A stretch of DNA of 64,000 nucleotides from an uncultured beta proteobacterium. GTDB taxonomy: Bacteria; Pseudomonadota; Gammaproteobacteria; Burkholderiales; Burkholderiaceae. The position numbers and the translations under genes are program-made. Below, piece after piece: positions 7,244 to 15,790 of the stretch (the stretch's first letter is position 1; every line of letters starts with the position of its first letter). Location of the stretch: assembly GCA_903821995.1 (NCBI GenBank), contig CAIJNI010000031.1, positions 1 to 64,000 on the forward strand, read 5' to 3'. The notes beneath the pieces are model-generated. The model was given only the letters and a program-made list of their open reading frames with translations. It was not told where the DNA came from and did no database searches.

Positions 7244-8221
7244 TTAATCACTAGTAGCGCCTGAATCTTGAACAATAGGACGCCATTTTTGGATTTCATT
7301 TTTGAGATAGTCATTCAATTCGCTCGGTGAGCTGAGTGCAATATCAAAGCCATCGCTCAATAATTTTTCTTTAACTTCTTTGGAATTAATGATTTCACCA
7401 ATTTTTTGATTAAGCTCAGTAAGGATTGGTTTTGGAGTTCCAGCGGTGGTAAATACGCCATAAACAACTTCAGCTTCAACTTCAGGAAAACCGGAGTCGT
7501 AAAATGTTGGAATTGTAGGTGCTAATTTGGAGCGTGATTTACTAAAGGTAGCAATAGCTTTTAACTTTCCAGATTTAATATAGGGGAGAGCTGCAGGAAG
7601 GCCCACAATTGCTAGTGGAACTTGATTTCCGAGTAAGTCCATTAAGGCTGGCGCCGCTCCTTTATAGGGGATATGATTAAGTTTAATCTCGGTCTTGATA
7701 TTCAGTAACTCTCCACCAATATGTTGCGGGGAACCGGTCCCTGAAGATCCATATGAAATACTCAAAGCAGGTTTAGACTTTGCGTAAGTAATTAATTCAG
7801 AAATTGTGTTGGGCTCAAAAGCAGGATTAGCTACGAGAACAAGAGGTGAGGAGGCTATCTTACTGATACCGTCAAGATCTTTAAGAACATTAAAGGGAAG
7901 GGTCTTATAGAGGGTCTCATTAATCCCAAGAATGCCGACAATGGTAATAATGAGGTTATATCCATCTGGCTTAGATTTTGCGATGATATCGATCCCAATA
8001 TTCCCGCCTGCCCCAGGTTTATTTTCAACAATGACGCTTTTACCTAAAGAGTTTGTAAGCTTTTGAGCTAAGAGTCTGCCAACAATATCGGAAGGGCCGC
8101 CAGCAGTCTGAGGGACTATTAAGCGAACGGTTCTATCAGGATAGACACCTTGAGCAGAAGACAGGCCGTATTGAAAGATAAGCAATGTGCTAAAACACAA
8201 ACCAAGCAATCTGGATTTCAT
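7244..8221 (-). CDS. Bug-type (TctC-like) periplasmic solute-binding protein
   Basis: A 325-residue Bug protein with a Sec signal (MKSRLLGLCFSTLLIFQYGL..SSAQG) followed by VYPDRTVRLIVPQTAGGPSD, ENKPGAGGNIG and KPDGYNLI. I chose the ATG at 8221 because an AAGGAG ribosome-binding site lies six bases upstream. A longer in-frame extension to 8251 would overlap the preceding gene and spoil the signal peptide. It sits between the CMD-family gene (10 bp upstream) and the double-cupin gene (26 bp downstream). It probably binds the carboxylic acid that these enzymes process. No tctAB genes are nearby. Confidence 0.92.
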   Translation of the reverse strand: MKSRLLGLCFSTLLIFQYGLSSAQGVYPDRTVRLIVPQTAGGPSDIVGRLLAQKLTNSLGKSVIVENKPGAGGNIGIDIIAKSKPDGYNLIITIVGILGINETLYKTLPFNVLKDLDGISKIASSPLVLVANPAFEPNTISELITYAKSKPALSISYGSSGTGSPQHIGGELLNIKTEIKLNHIPYKGAAPALMDLLGNQVPLAIVGLPAALPYIKSGKLKAIATFSKSRSKLAPTIPTFYDSGFPEVEAEVVYGVFTTAGTPKPILTELNQKIGEIINSKEVKEKLLSDGFDIALSSPSELNDYLKNEIQKWRPIVQDSGATSD

Positions 8222-8231
8222 CATTAACTCC

Positions 8232-8756
8232 TTATTTAGGTTCAGGGTCAATCTCTAATGCTTCTAAAAATCTAGAAACAAGGTTATAAGCTGCTATGGT
8301 GGCAGTGAGTTCGGTCATGCCTCTTGCATCAAAATGTTGATTTACTTCATTAAAAATAGCGTCTGGAACATGAACATCCAATGTCATAGAGTCTGTATAA
8401 GCTAGAACACTGCGATCCTTTGAGTCAAAAAGTTGTGATTTTGACCAAGATTGAATTGCATCAATTTGATCTTGTGAGATTCCTTCTTTTAAAGCAAATG
8501 GAGTATGACTTTGAAACTCATAATCTGCTTTATTAAGAACGGCGATACGCATAATAACCAGTTCGCGGATACGGCCATTCAAAAGACTTTGTTGCCGGAT
8601 GGCCGTTAATAAATTAAGCCATCCCTGAGCGATAGGTGGGCTATTTAATAACATACGATACAGGTTATGTAATTTGCCTCTTTCTGCAACTATTTGAGCT
8701 GTAAGTTTCTGCAGTTCAGGATTTGCATCCAAGTCTGGATAAGCAATTCTTGCCAT
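8232..8756 (-). CDS. Carboxymuconolactone decarboxylase (CMD) family protein
   Basis: A 174-residue all-helical protein of the CMD/AhpD superfamily. The family signature is visible in RIRELVIMRIAVLNKADYEFQSHTPFALKEG. The Cys-x-x-Cys pair of peroxidase-type members (AhpD) is absent: the site reads YEFQSH, keeping only the His. That puts it with the decarboxylase or unknown-function branch rather than the alkylhydroperoxidase branch. I prefer the ATG at 8756; a TTG four codons upstream has no better ribosome-binding site. It is the first gene of the CMD-Bug-cupin unit. Confidence 0.82.
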   Translation of the reverse strand: MARIAYPDLDANPELQKLTAQIVAERGKLHNLYRMLLNSPPIAQGWLNLLTAIRQQSLLNGRIRELVIMRIAVLNKADYEFQSHTPFALKEGISQDQIDAIQSWSKSQLFDSKDRSVLAYTDSMTLDVHVPDAIFNEVNQHFDARGMTELTATIAAYNLVSRFLEALEIDPEPK

Positions 8757-8868
8757 ATGAGTACCCAATTTTAATTATTTTTTATATATCTATCGTAACC
8801 GATAAAAATGGCTACTTAGATTAAGACAAACCCTATGGGGATTGGGCCTTATTGTGAGTATTTGTCAA

Positions 8869-9732
8869 TTAACGGAAAATAGTGAGTAGCGCTGTATATT
8901 GTGAGCTCAATTGTGAAATTAAATAGTAGTCAATATTTTGTTGATTATTGAGTGCTGTTAATTGGGTTTGCAAAGCTGCCTGATCTGGCAATTGAATCGC
9001 ATTGACTGAAGATGTAAGCGCTGAGTTTAAACTAGTTACACTCGTTTGAAGAATACTCAACCCAGAGGCGCTGGCCGTGATTGATGACTGAGCACTTGAG
9101 ATCACAGTTAAAGCTGAACCTAATGCGTTTATAGCTTCCGCAGCTCCAACGCTAAAATTTCCGGTAAAACTAGTCGAAGCAAGATAAAAAGCGTTGCTGG
9201 ATGAAAGGGCAATGCCAGAGGTTGCTGAAACATTGAGAAGCGCTAGAGCTGAGGTTAAAGAACCAAGGCTAACTCCTGAAACGGATAATGATGAGCTGCT
9301 GGTGTAATCAATTCCCGTTTGAATAAGCATTGAACCAGCGGATAACAAATTTGTACCATTGACCGCTGAGCTAGAAACCAAACTCGTGAGTTGGGTCGTT
9401 AATGATCTAAATGAAGCTTGAAGTGCCGCTAAATCTGTCGACGATGAAGTGGATGTATTAGCTTTTGTAGCTAAGCCCTGGAGCTGTTGAATAATGCTCG
9501 ATATTTGGGTGAGTGCGGTTTGTGCAACGGATAGAACATTACTTCCTTGAGTCAAGTTAGATGAAGCCGATGAATACGCTGATGCTTGGGCTGAGAGGCG
9601 AGTGACAACTCCTTGAGAGCCGGGATCAAGAATTTTTTGATTCGTGGCTAATTGCGTCTGTATTTGGTTAATCGAATTTTGCGTGCTAGCTACCTGGTAG
9701 CTTAGCAAAGAGGAAAGTTGGGATATTTGCAT
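8869..9732 (-). CDS. Orphan flagellin-like protein
   Basis: A 287-residue protein rich in Ser, Thr, Ala, Leu and Gln with no cysteine and no signal peptide. The N-terminal 100 residues match the flagellin D0/D1 helix pattern (SLLSYQVASTQNSINQIQTQ, then NVLSVAQTALTQISSIIQQL). The C-terminus (QNIDYYLISQLSSQYTALLT, then IFR) resembles the flagellin C-terminal helix that packs the filament core. The middle is a Ser/Thr-rich variable region. It is shorter than typical flagellins. No flagellar export, cap or hook gene lies within the window. It may be a filament or hook-filament (FlgL-like) subunit or a repurposed secreted fibre. No clear ribosome-binding site precedes the ATG; a TATAAC box lies only five bases upstream. 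Confidence 0.75.
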   Translation of the reverse strand: MQISQLSSLLSYQVASTQNSINQIQTQLATNQKILDPGSQGVVTRLSAQASAYSSASSNLTQGSNVLSVAQTALTQISSIIQQLQGLATKANTSTSSSTDLAALQASFRSLTTQLTSLVSSSAVNGTNLLSAGSMLIQTGIDYTSSSSLSVSGVSLGSLTSALALLNVSATSGIALSSSNAFYLASTSFTGNFSVGAAEAINALGSALTVISSAQSSITASASGLSILQTSVTSLNSALTSSVNAIQLPDQAALQTQLTALNNQQNIDYYLISQLSSQYTALLTIFR

Positions 9733-9754
9733 ATTGGGTTATAGACGATCAATC

Positions 9755-9776
9755 ACTAAATAAAAACTTATTTAGT
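9755..9776. promoter_or_regulatory. Palindrome in the intergenic region before the flagellin-like gene
   Basis: ACTAAATA (9755-9762) and its exact reverse complement TATTTAGT (9769-9776) flank a six-base spacer. It lies 23 bp upstream of the flagellin-like start, between that gene and the divergent channel gene. It is AT-rich, so it could be an operator or simply a promoter-region stem. Confidence 0.3.
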
Positions 9777-9983
9777 CAAAACATGGTGTGACAAGAAAAT
9801 TAGTGGCAACAAACAATAAAGGCCTTATATGTAATATCGGAAATACATTAATTTTCTTTAATTTAAATAGCTAAACAACGAGGTAAAAGTACATCAATTT
9901 CGTATTATGAAATTAGTGGTTATAGATTTTATAAAATGATTCCTATGTAATAGGTTTTCAAAAACTCTCTAAACAAGTTTTCA

Positions 9984-11273
9984 ATGAACCCATTTGCAAA
10001 TCATTACCTTAAAAAGTTAAAATCGTTCATGGATCATAGTTTCCCAACCACTAAGCTGACTCTACGACAGGGTATCTACTTTATTTTGCATGGAGCTTTA
10101 CCTGCCTTATCTCATGCGATTGGGTATGAAAAAAATATTGCGCCGAAGATTCGATTTGCTAATCAACTGATAACGATCCTAATATGTCTAGCAGTAATAA
10201 CTAGCGCAGCTTTGTGCGTGATGGATAGTTTATTGAGTGTTAAAAATCAACTCACACAAGTAGAAATTATTGGATTAACTTTTTTATTTGGCATTTTTTT
10301 TGTGGAGTACATTTGCCGGTTATGGACTGCGCCAGAGACTCATCCTCATATTACAAATGAAGATGAAGATGATCGATTAGAAATCGAACGTCATCATTAC
10401 CGTATTGAATATTTCTTTTCGGTTTTAGGAATTATCGATCTAATAGTTATTGTGTCATTGATTTTTTTACTTGTCTCAGATGATGCGTCGAGATGGACAA
10501 GTTATATTTTTATAGTAGGCCTGTTTAAACTCGTTAGATATATTCCTGGCCTTGAACTGATCGTCAAAGTGATTAGCAATCAAAGACAAATGCTTTTTGC
10601 GACCGTATTTACATTAGGTATTATGGTTTTTGTGCTTTCGACAGGGTTATACCTTCTTGAAAACTCGGCTCAGCCAGAGCTGTTCAAGAGTATTCCGGCA
10701 GTAATGTGGTGGGGGGTCGTGACAATGACTACTGTTGGTTACGGGGATATGGTTCCGATAACTTTTTTTGGAAGGATTCTTGGAGCCTTTGCAATGCTAG
10801 TAGGCATTGCGATGCTTGCTATGCCAGCGGGTATTATTGCGAGTGGTTTTTCTGAAGAGATTAAACGGCGTCAACAACTAATGGCCTGGCAAATCATTTC
10901 TAATTTGTCACTGTTTGCCAATTTAGATGCAAGTTGCATTGCAGATATTGCTAGTTGTTTAAAAACGCGAATTTTCCCGGCTCGAACAGTTGTTGTTAAG
11001 AAAAATGATTTTTCTGACTCAATTTTCTTTATTGCAGATGGTGAGGTAGAAGTACAAATTCGACCAAAGCCAAAATTTCCGGTTGTTCTCAGGACAGGAG
11101 AAGTGTTTGGTGAAGCGGGTTTAATTGAAAATAAAAGACGTAATGCATCGATTAGGACGCGTCGGACATCGCGTTTTTTGGTTTTAGAGTTACGCGACTT
11201 TCACAGGTTGTCTGAAAATTACCCCGAGTTAAAGAAAAGAATAGAAGCAATCCACCTATCAAGAAGTGCTTAA
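9984..11273 (+). CDS. Six-helix potassium channel with cyclic-nucleotide-binding domain
   Basis: A 429-residue inner-membrane channel. S1-S4 lie near residues 59-82, 92-112, 145-164 and 174-197; S5 and S6 near 203-224 and 263-288. The selectivity filter TVGYGD is at 250-255. S4 (VGLFKLVRYIPGLELIVKVI) has few evenly spaced arginines, so voltage sensing is probably weak. A C-terminal cyclic-nucleotide-binding domain runs from about 308 to 420. Its phosphate-binding cassette is intact (EVFGEAGLIENKRRNASI, with Gly-Glu and the Arg). The layout matches MloK1-like channels. Cyclic AMP probably modulates potassium flux, and the likely cAMP source is the cyclase at 30712-32994. No strong ribosome-binding site was seen before the ATG. 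Confidence 0.92.
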   Translation: MNPFANHYLKKLKSFMDHSFPTTKLTLRQGIYFILHGALPALSHAIGYEKNIAPKIRFANQLITILICLAVITSAALCVMDSLLSVKNQLTQVEIIGLTFLFGIFFVEYICRLWTAPETHPHITNEDEDDRLEIERHHYRIEYFFSVLGIIDLIVIVSLIFLLVSDDASRWTSYIFIVGLFKLVRYIPGLELIVKVISNQRQMLFATVFTLGIMVFVLSTGLYLLENSAQPELFKSIPAVMWWGVVTMTTVGYGDMVPITFFGRILGAFAMLVGIAMLAMPAGIIASGFSEEIKRRQQLMAWQIISNLSLFANLDASCIADIASCLKTRIFPARTVVVKKNDFSDSIFFIADGEVEVQIRPKPKFPVVLRTGEVFGEAGLIENKRRNASIRTRRTSRFLVLELRDFHRLSENYPELKKRIEAIHLSRSA

Positions 11274-11471
11274 TTTTAATAGCTAGGATTGGTCTATCGC
11301 TGAGGCTATTTGAAATCAGCTTAGCCTTACCAAGGACAAACCCTTAGTTTGACTTTTTTGTTTTGCCCATAATCTTATATAATTTATAAAAATTACTGCT
11401 ATTTCTGTCCCATTAAATTGTGGTTAGTTGTAAAAGTTTTATATATAAATAATTAAAATACAGAGGACTTC

Positions 11472-12674
11472 ATGGAAGAGATCAAAGTTGCAGTCGATGC
11501 ACTTTTTATTATGCTTGGTGCAACGATGGTTCTTGCGATGCATGCTGGTTTTGCCTTCTTAGAACTTGGAACAGTTCGAGAAAAGAATCAAGTCAATGCA
11601 TTGGTCAAAATACTTTTAGACTTTTCTGTATCCACTATTGCCTACTTCTTTATTGGTTACGGCATTGCTTATGGAGTTGGTTTTTGGGATTCCGCTAGTG
11701 TTTTATCCCAAAAAAGCGGCTTTGAACTCGTCAAATTCTTTTTCTTATTAACGTTTGCAGCAGCAGTACCTGCAATTGTTTCTGGGGGTATTGCTGAGCG
11801 TGCTAAATTTAATCCACAACTCATTGCCACATTTATTTTAGTTGGTTTTATTTATCCTTTTTTTGAAGGGATTGCTTGGAATCAACATTACGGAATTCAA
11901 GCCTGGATTAAAGCTCTATGTGGTGAAGAGTTTCATGATTTTGCAGGGTCTGTTGTAGTTCACGCCGTAGGTGGTTGGATCGCTTTGCCTGCAATTCTTT
12001 TATTAGGAGCTCGTTATGGTCGTTATGGAAGAGATGGTAAGGTTTCTGCTCATCCGCCTTCTAGTATTCCATTTCTTGCTTTAGGTGCGTGGACTTTAGC
12101 GGTTGGTTGGTTTGGGTTTAATGTGATGAGTGCCCAAACGATAGACAAGATGAGTGGTCTTGTGGCGATTAATTCTTTAATGGCCATGGTAGGTGGAACT
12201 TTAGCCGCTTGGTGGGTAGGTAAGAATGATCCTGGTTTTGCTTATAACGGCCCTTTGGCTGGGCTTGTAGCTGTCTGTGCTGGATCTGATCTCATGCATC
12301 CTCTAGGAGCTTTGGTGGTTGGGTTAGTTGCGGGTGCTCTATTTGTTAAGGTGTTTACCTTAGAGCAGAATCGTTGGAAAATTGATGATGTCTTGGGGGT
12401 TTGGCCCCTTCATGGTTTATGTGGTCTATGGGGCGGTATCGCCGCCGGCATATTTGGCCAAAAATCTCTTGGTGGCCTAGGTGGAATTTCATTGTCAGCT
12501 CAAGTCATCGGGACAATCATGGGGGTAGTGATTGCGGGACTTGGTGGTTTGATCGTGTACGGTGCGCTTAAAAAAATGATGGGTCTTAAGCTCACACCTG
12601 AGGAAGAATTCAATGGCGCTGACATTACTATTCATCGAATTACATCATCTCCAAGAAAAGAAACTGACTGGTGA
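11472..12674 (+). CDS. amt: Ammonium transporter (Amt family)
   Basis: A 400-residue polytopic membrane protein for ammonium uptake. It has the conserved ELGTVREKNQVNAL entry helix, the AERAKF segment after helix 3, and the twin pore histidines at 164 (SVVVHAVGG) and 314 (WPLHGLCGLWGG). The N-terminal extra signal sequence of E. coli AmtB is absent, giving 11 helices. An AGAGGA ribosome-binding site precedes the ATG. No glnK gene is adjacent, which is unusual because amtB and glnK are normally paired. I found no sigma-54 TGGCAC-N5-TTGC promoter in the 197-bp upstream gap. Confidence 0.93.
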   Translation: MEEIKVAVDALFIMLGATMVLAMHAGFAFLELGTVREKNQVNALVKILLDFSVSTIAYFFIGYGIAYGVGFWDSASVLSQKSGFELVKFFFLLTFAAAVPAIVSGGIAERAKFNPQLIATFILVGFIYPFFEGIAWNQHYGIQAWIKALCGEEFHDFAGSVVVHAVGGWIALPAILLLGARYGRYGRDGKVSAHPPSSIPFLALGAWTLAVGWFGFNVMSAQTIDKMSGLVAINSLMAMVGGTLAAWWVGKNDPGFAYNGPLAGLVAVCAGSDLMHPLGALVVGLVAGALFVKVFTLEQNRWKIDDVLGVWPLHGLCGLWGGIAAGIFGQKSLGGLGGISLSAQVIGTIMGVVIAGLGGLIVYGALKKMMGLKLTPEEEFNGADITIHRITSSPRKETDW

Positions 12675-12770
12675 TAGGGGGTTCTTAAAAGCAATCAACT
12701 AATGAGGTCATTTCAGATAAGATGAGTCAAATATTAAAATAATAAATTCAAATCATAAAAGGAAAATCAC

Positions 12771-14030
12771 TTGAAATACACCAACTTCACATTCGGAATT
12801 CTTTTAAGTGGTTTTACATCATTTATTTTTTCTGCGCCACTTCCAGAGGCATCACCTAACTCACAAGGGTTCAATCCCGGATCAGTCAAATTAATTGATC
12901 AATTTTTTGAACAGGAAATTCAAAAAAATCGTATGCCAGGTGCCGTATTTGCGGTAGCTAAAAATGGAAAGTTAATTATCTATAAGAACTACGGTTATTT
13001 AGATAAAAATAAAAACATACCAATGACTAAAGATGCTATTTTTAACCTTGCGTCAATGACTAAAGTAATGGCTGCCGCAGGAGCCCTTACTTTTTATGAA
13101 GAGGGTAAGTTGCAACTTAGCGCACCTGTTTATCAGTGGTTTCCGGAGTTTAAAAACATGACTGTTGGCAAGGTTGAGAATGGTAACATTACGCCCGTTC
13201 CTGTTATTCAGCCAATCACCATTCAAGATCTAATGCGTCACACGAACGGATTAACTTATGGAGGTCGTGGGGCGACGCCGGTTCATAAGTTATTTCCAGG
13301 CTCATCAGTTGACGCTGCTACACAATATAACTCAAAAGAATTTTTAGATAAATTGGCATCCACACCCCTTCTCTTTGAACCTGGGACAACTTGGGATTAT
13401 GGTTTTGGGATTGATGTACTCGGTTTAGTTCAAGAGAAGATAGCAGGTAAACGTTTGAATGATATTTTGAATGAGCGGATATGGTCTCGTTTGGGTATGA
13501 AAGATACAAGCTTTAGTCTTAGTGAATCAGTTAAACCACGGTTAGCTCAACCGCTAGATATAGACCCAATTACTGGAAAGAATCAATCAATTCCAATTTA
13601 CGGTAAAAAAGTATACTTTGATTGTGCGGGATCATGTGCTTATAGTACAGCGGGAGACTATATTCGTTTTGGGCAAATGCTGCTCAATGGTGGCAGCTTA
13701 GATGGTCAGAGAATTTTGGGTCCAGAAACTGTCGCTTTAATGACTTCAGATCATTTAGGTAATACGATTAAAAATAATGTAGGTATCACTGAACCTGGGC
13801 GTGTGGGTTATGGTTTTGGTTTAGGAGTTGCCGTGAGAAAAGAAAAAGGTTTATCTGCATCCAATGGCAATATTGGCGACTACACTTGGAATGGGGCGAA
13901 TGGGACTATCTTTTGGGTTGATCCCAAAGAGAAATTAGTTGTTGTGATGATGGCTGCTGCACCTGGCGAACTCCGTAAAGAATATCGTGAGAGAGTCAAT
14001 GCATTAGTCTACGGTGGTCTTAATCATTAA
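12771..14030 (+). CDS. Serine hydrolase, beta-lactamase class C-like
   Basis: A 419-residue exported serine hydrolase of the beta-lactamase/EstB/transpeptidase-like family. Residues 1-22 look like a Sec signal (FGILLSGFTSFIFSAPLPEA). The catalytic S-x-x-K is SMTK at 95-98 (FNLASMTKVMAA). A Tyr equivalent to Y-x-N lies in WDYGFGIDVLG, and TWNGANGTIFWVDP stands where the KTG-like box is expected. These features suit an esterase or D-aminopeptidase more than a true beta-lactamase. Translation starts at TTG, supported by an AAAGGA ribosome-binding site seven bases upstream. It follows the amt gene by 96 bp, but the functions seem unrelated. Confidence 0.88.
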   Translation: MKYTNFTFGILLSGFTSFIFSAPLPEASPNSQGFNPGSVKLIDQFFEQEIQKNRMPGAVFAVAKNGKLIIYKNYGYLDKNKNIPMTKDAIFNLASMTKVMAAAGALTFYEEGKLQLSAPVYQWFPEFKNMTVGKVENGNITPVPVIQPITIQDLMRHTNGLTYGGRGATPVHKLFPGSSVDAATQYNSKEFLDKLASTPLLFEPGTTWDYGFGIDVLGLVQEKIAGKRLNDILNERIWSRLGMKDTSFSLSESVKPRLAQPLDIDPITGKNQSIPIYGKKVYFDCAGSCAYSTAGDYIRFGQMLLNGGSLDGQRILGPETVALMTSDHLGNTIKNNVGITEPGRVGYGFGLGVAVRKEKGLSASNGNIGDYTWNGANGTIFWVDPKEKLVVVMMAAAPGELRKEYRERVNALVYGGLNH

Positions 14031-14062
14031 AGATAATTAAGAGCTGATTTTATTCTAGGCAG

Positions 14063-14114
14063 CTTGATTGTTTATTGGTGTTTATTTTTCCAAAGTAAAA
14101 AAACACCTATCAAG
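14063..14114 (+). terminator. Possible terminator after the serine hydrolase gene
   Basis: GGTGTTT (14077-14083) pairs with AAACACC (14101-14107). Weaker A-T pairs lie inside, and an outer CTTGA/TCAAG match is at 14063-14067 and 14110-14114. The stem is interrupted, so this is a tentative call. Confidence 0.35.
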
Positions 14115-14225
14115 ATTAAGCCACTCAATAAGTTTGCTTCTTCTAATTTGAAATCTGCTTCATACCTTTGTTAAAGTAATTGTTTGATACGATTGAATAA
14201 GAATGAAGTGGGAGAAAGACAAAAG

Positions 14226-14690
14226 ATGGCTTATAAGACAATTTTTAAAGATATTCAATCGGTTAAAAATGCGCTAGGTCAAGAGATTGGTATTTCTGAT
14301 TGGCTAGAGATTACACAGGAAAGAATTAATACCTTTGCAGATGCCACCGGAGATCACCAGTGGATTCATATTGATCCAGAAAGAGCAAAAAAAGAATCTC
14401 CTTATGGAACAACTATTGCACATGGATATTTAACGCTATCACTCATAGCTAATTTTTCTGATAAGTGTTATTCCAATGAGTTTTCGAAAATGATTATTAA
14501 CTATGGTGCGAATAAAATCCGTTTTCCATCTCCTGTGAAGGTTAACAGTAAGATTAGGGCACGCTATACCTTAGAGTCTTTGGACGAGATTGAGGGCGGC
14601 ATACAAGTGCAATGGGTGGTGACCATCGATATTGAGGGACAAGATAAACCAGCTTGCGTAGCTCAGTCGCTAACCCGATGGTATTTTTAG
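14226..14690 (+). CDS. MaoC-like (R)-hydratase
   Basis: A 154-residue hot-dog-fold enoyl-CoA hydratase of the MaoC family. The catalytic Asp/His motif is visible in FADATGDHQWIHIDPERA, and SPYGTTIAHGYLTLSL is the conserved follow-on. Members add water to 2-enoyl-CoA with (R) stereochemistry or dehydrate 3-hydroxyacyl-CoA. I chose the ATG at 14226 (MAYKTIF); a TTG at 14184 would add an unusual 14-residue extension. A GGGAGA ribosome-binding site lies upstream. It faces the minus-strand acyl-CoA degradation cluster and may serve the same pathway. Confidence 0.88.
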   Translation: MAYKTIFKDIQSVKNALGQEIGISDWLEITQERINTFADATGDHQWIHIDPERAKKESPYGTTIAHGYLTLSLIANFSDKCYSNEFSKMIINYGANKIRFPSPVKVNSKIRARYTLESLDEIEGGIQVQWVVTIDIEGQDKPACVAQSLTRWYF

Positions 14691-14709
14691 TTTATCAAGT
14701 GGAGGTGCT

Positions 14710-15786
14710 TTAAGAATTTCCTCTAGCTATTAATTGTTCAACTTGTTTCCAAGCAATTGCAGCTAATGGTTTTGCTCTTTTTCCGGAATCAATAGCTTGA
14801 TCGCTTGAAGCATTACCTTGCAGAGCCCTTGCCATGACCCCTTGTAAAATTGCAGCAAGTCGGAACATATTAAAAATAATATAGAAATCCCAATCCTTTT
14901 GAGCAATTCGTTCAAAGCCAGTTCGTTCAAAGTAAAGTTTTACATACTCTTCTTCGGTAGGAATATTTAGAGCTTTTAGGGAGGCACCTTGAAGACCTCT
15001 AAATAGTTCTGGTTGTACACGCCATACCATGACGTGATAAGCAAAATCAGCAAGAGGGTGACCCAGCGTTGATAACTCCCAATCAAGGACGGCTAAAACT
15101 TTTGCTTCTGTGGGGTGAATAATCATATTATCTAAACGAAAGTCCCCATGAACAAGGCGTGTGTCATCACCCTGTGGAATATTTTGAGGAAGCCAATCGA
15201 TCAGTAAATTCATCGCTTCAATAGATTCTGTTTCTGAGGCTCTATATTGTTTAGTCCAGCGATCGATTTGACGAGATACATAATTACCCGGTTTACCGTA
15301 ATCACCAAGTCCTATCTCAGTTGGTATTAAGCGGTGCATCGTTGCAATGACTTGGTTCACTTCACGATGAATCTCAAGTCGTGAGGTATTATCGAGTTCG
15401 GGGAGTCGTGGATCCCAAAAGACACGACCTTGGACATAGTCCATTAAATAAAATTCAGAGCCAATCACTTCGATATCAGCGCAATAGCCTAATGGCTTGG
15501 CTACAGGAAAATTAACTTTTGAAAGTGCGCTAATGACTTTGTATTCACGATCAATTGCATGGGCACTAGGGAGTAATTTCCCTGGGGGTTTACGACGCAT
15601 CACAAACTGACGATTGCCATATTGCACAAGAAAAGTAGGATTAGACTGGCCCCCTTTAAATTGCACCAAATCAATTTTTTGATCAGCTTTGTAGTCTTCT
15701 AAATTCTTAGATAGCCACTCTAATAAATTTTCAACGGGGAACTGATGTTCCTTTGATATGGGTCTAGTTCCATCAAATGACATCAT
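14710..15786 (-). CDS. APH-fold phosphotransferase, acyl-CoA dehydrogenase-associated type
   Basis: A 358-residue cytoplasmic kinase-like protein with the aminoglycoside phosphotransferase fold. The catalytic loop is LVHGDFRLDNMIIHP, the metal site is VLAVLDWELSTLGHPLADF, and FKGGQSNPTFLV is the nucleotide-loop region. This subfamily is homologous to the kinase domains of mitochondrial ACAD10/ACAD11, which feed hydroxy-acyl substrates into beta-oxidation. In bacteria the gene usually sits beside an acyl-CoA dehydrogenase gene, but none is visible here. It is the last gene of the cluster, four bases after the preceding stop, so the two are probably translationally coupled. Confidence 0.88.
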   Translation of the reverse strand: MMSFDGTRPISKEHQFPVENLLEWLSKNLEDYKADQKIDLVQFKGGQSNPTFLVQYGNRQFVMRRKPPGKLLPSAHAIDREYKVISALSKVNFPVAKPLGYCADIEVIGSEFYLMDYVQGRVFWDPRLPELDNTSRLEIHREVNQVIATMHRLIPTEIGLGDYGKPGNYVSRQIDRWTKQYRASETESIEAMNLLIDWLPQNIPQGDDTRLVHGDFRLDNMIIHPTEAKVLAVLDWELSTLGHPLADFAYHVMVWRVQPELFRGLQGASLKALNIPTEEEYVKLYFERTGFERIAQKDWDFYIIFNMFRLAAILQGVMARALQGNASSDQAIDSGKRAKPLAAIAWKQVEQLIARGNS

Positions 15787-15790
15787 AGGA

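Noticed and set aside
11274-11471. Sigma-54 promoter upstream of amt
   Set aside because: No TGGCAC-N5-TTGC motif was found on either strand of the gap.
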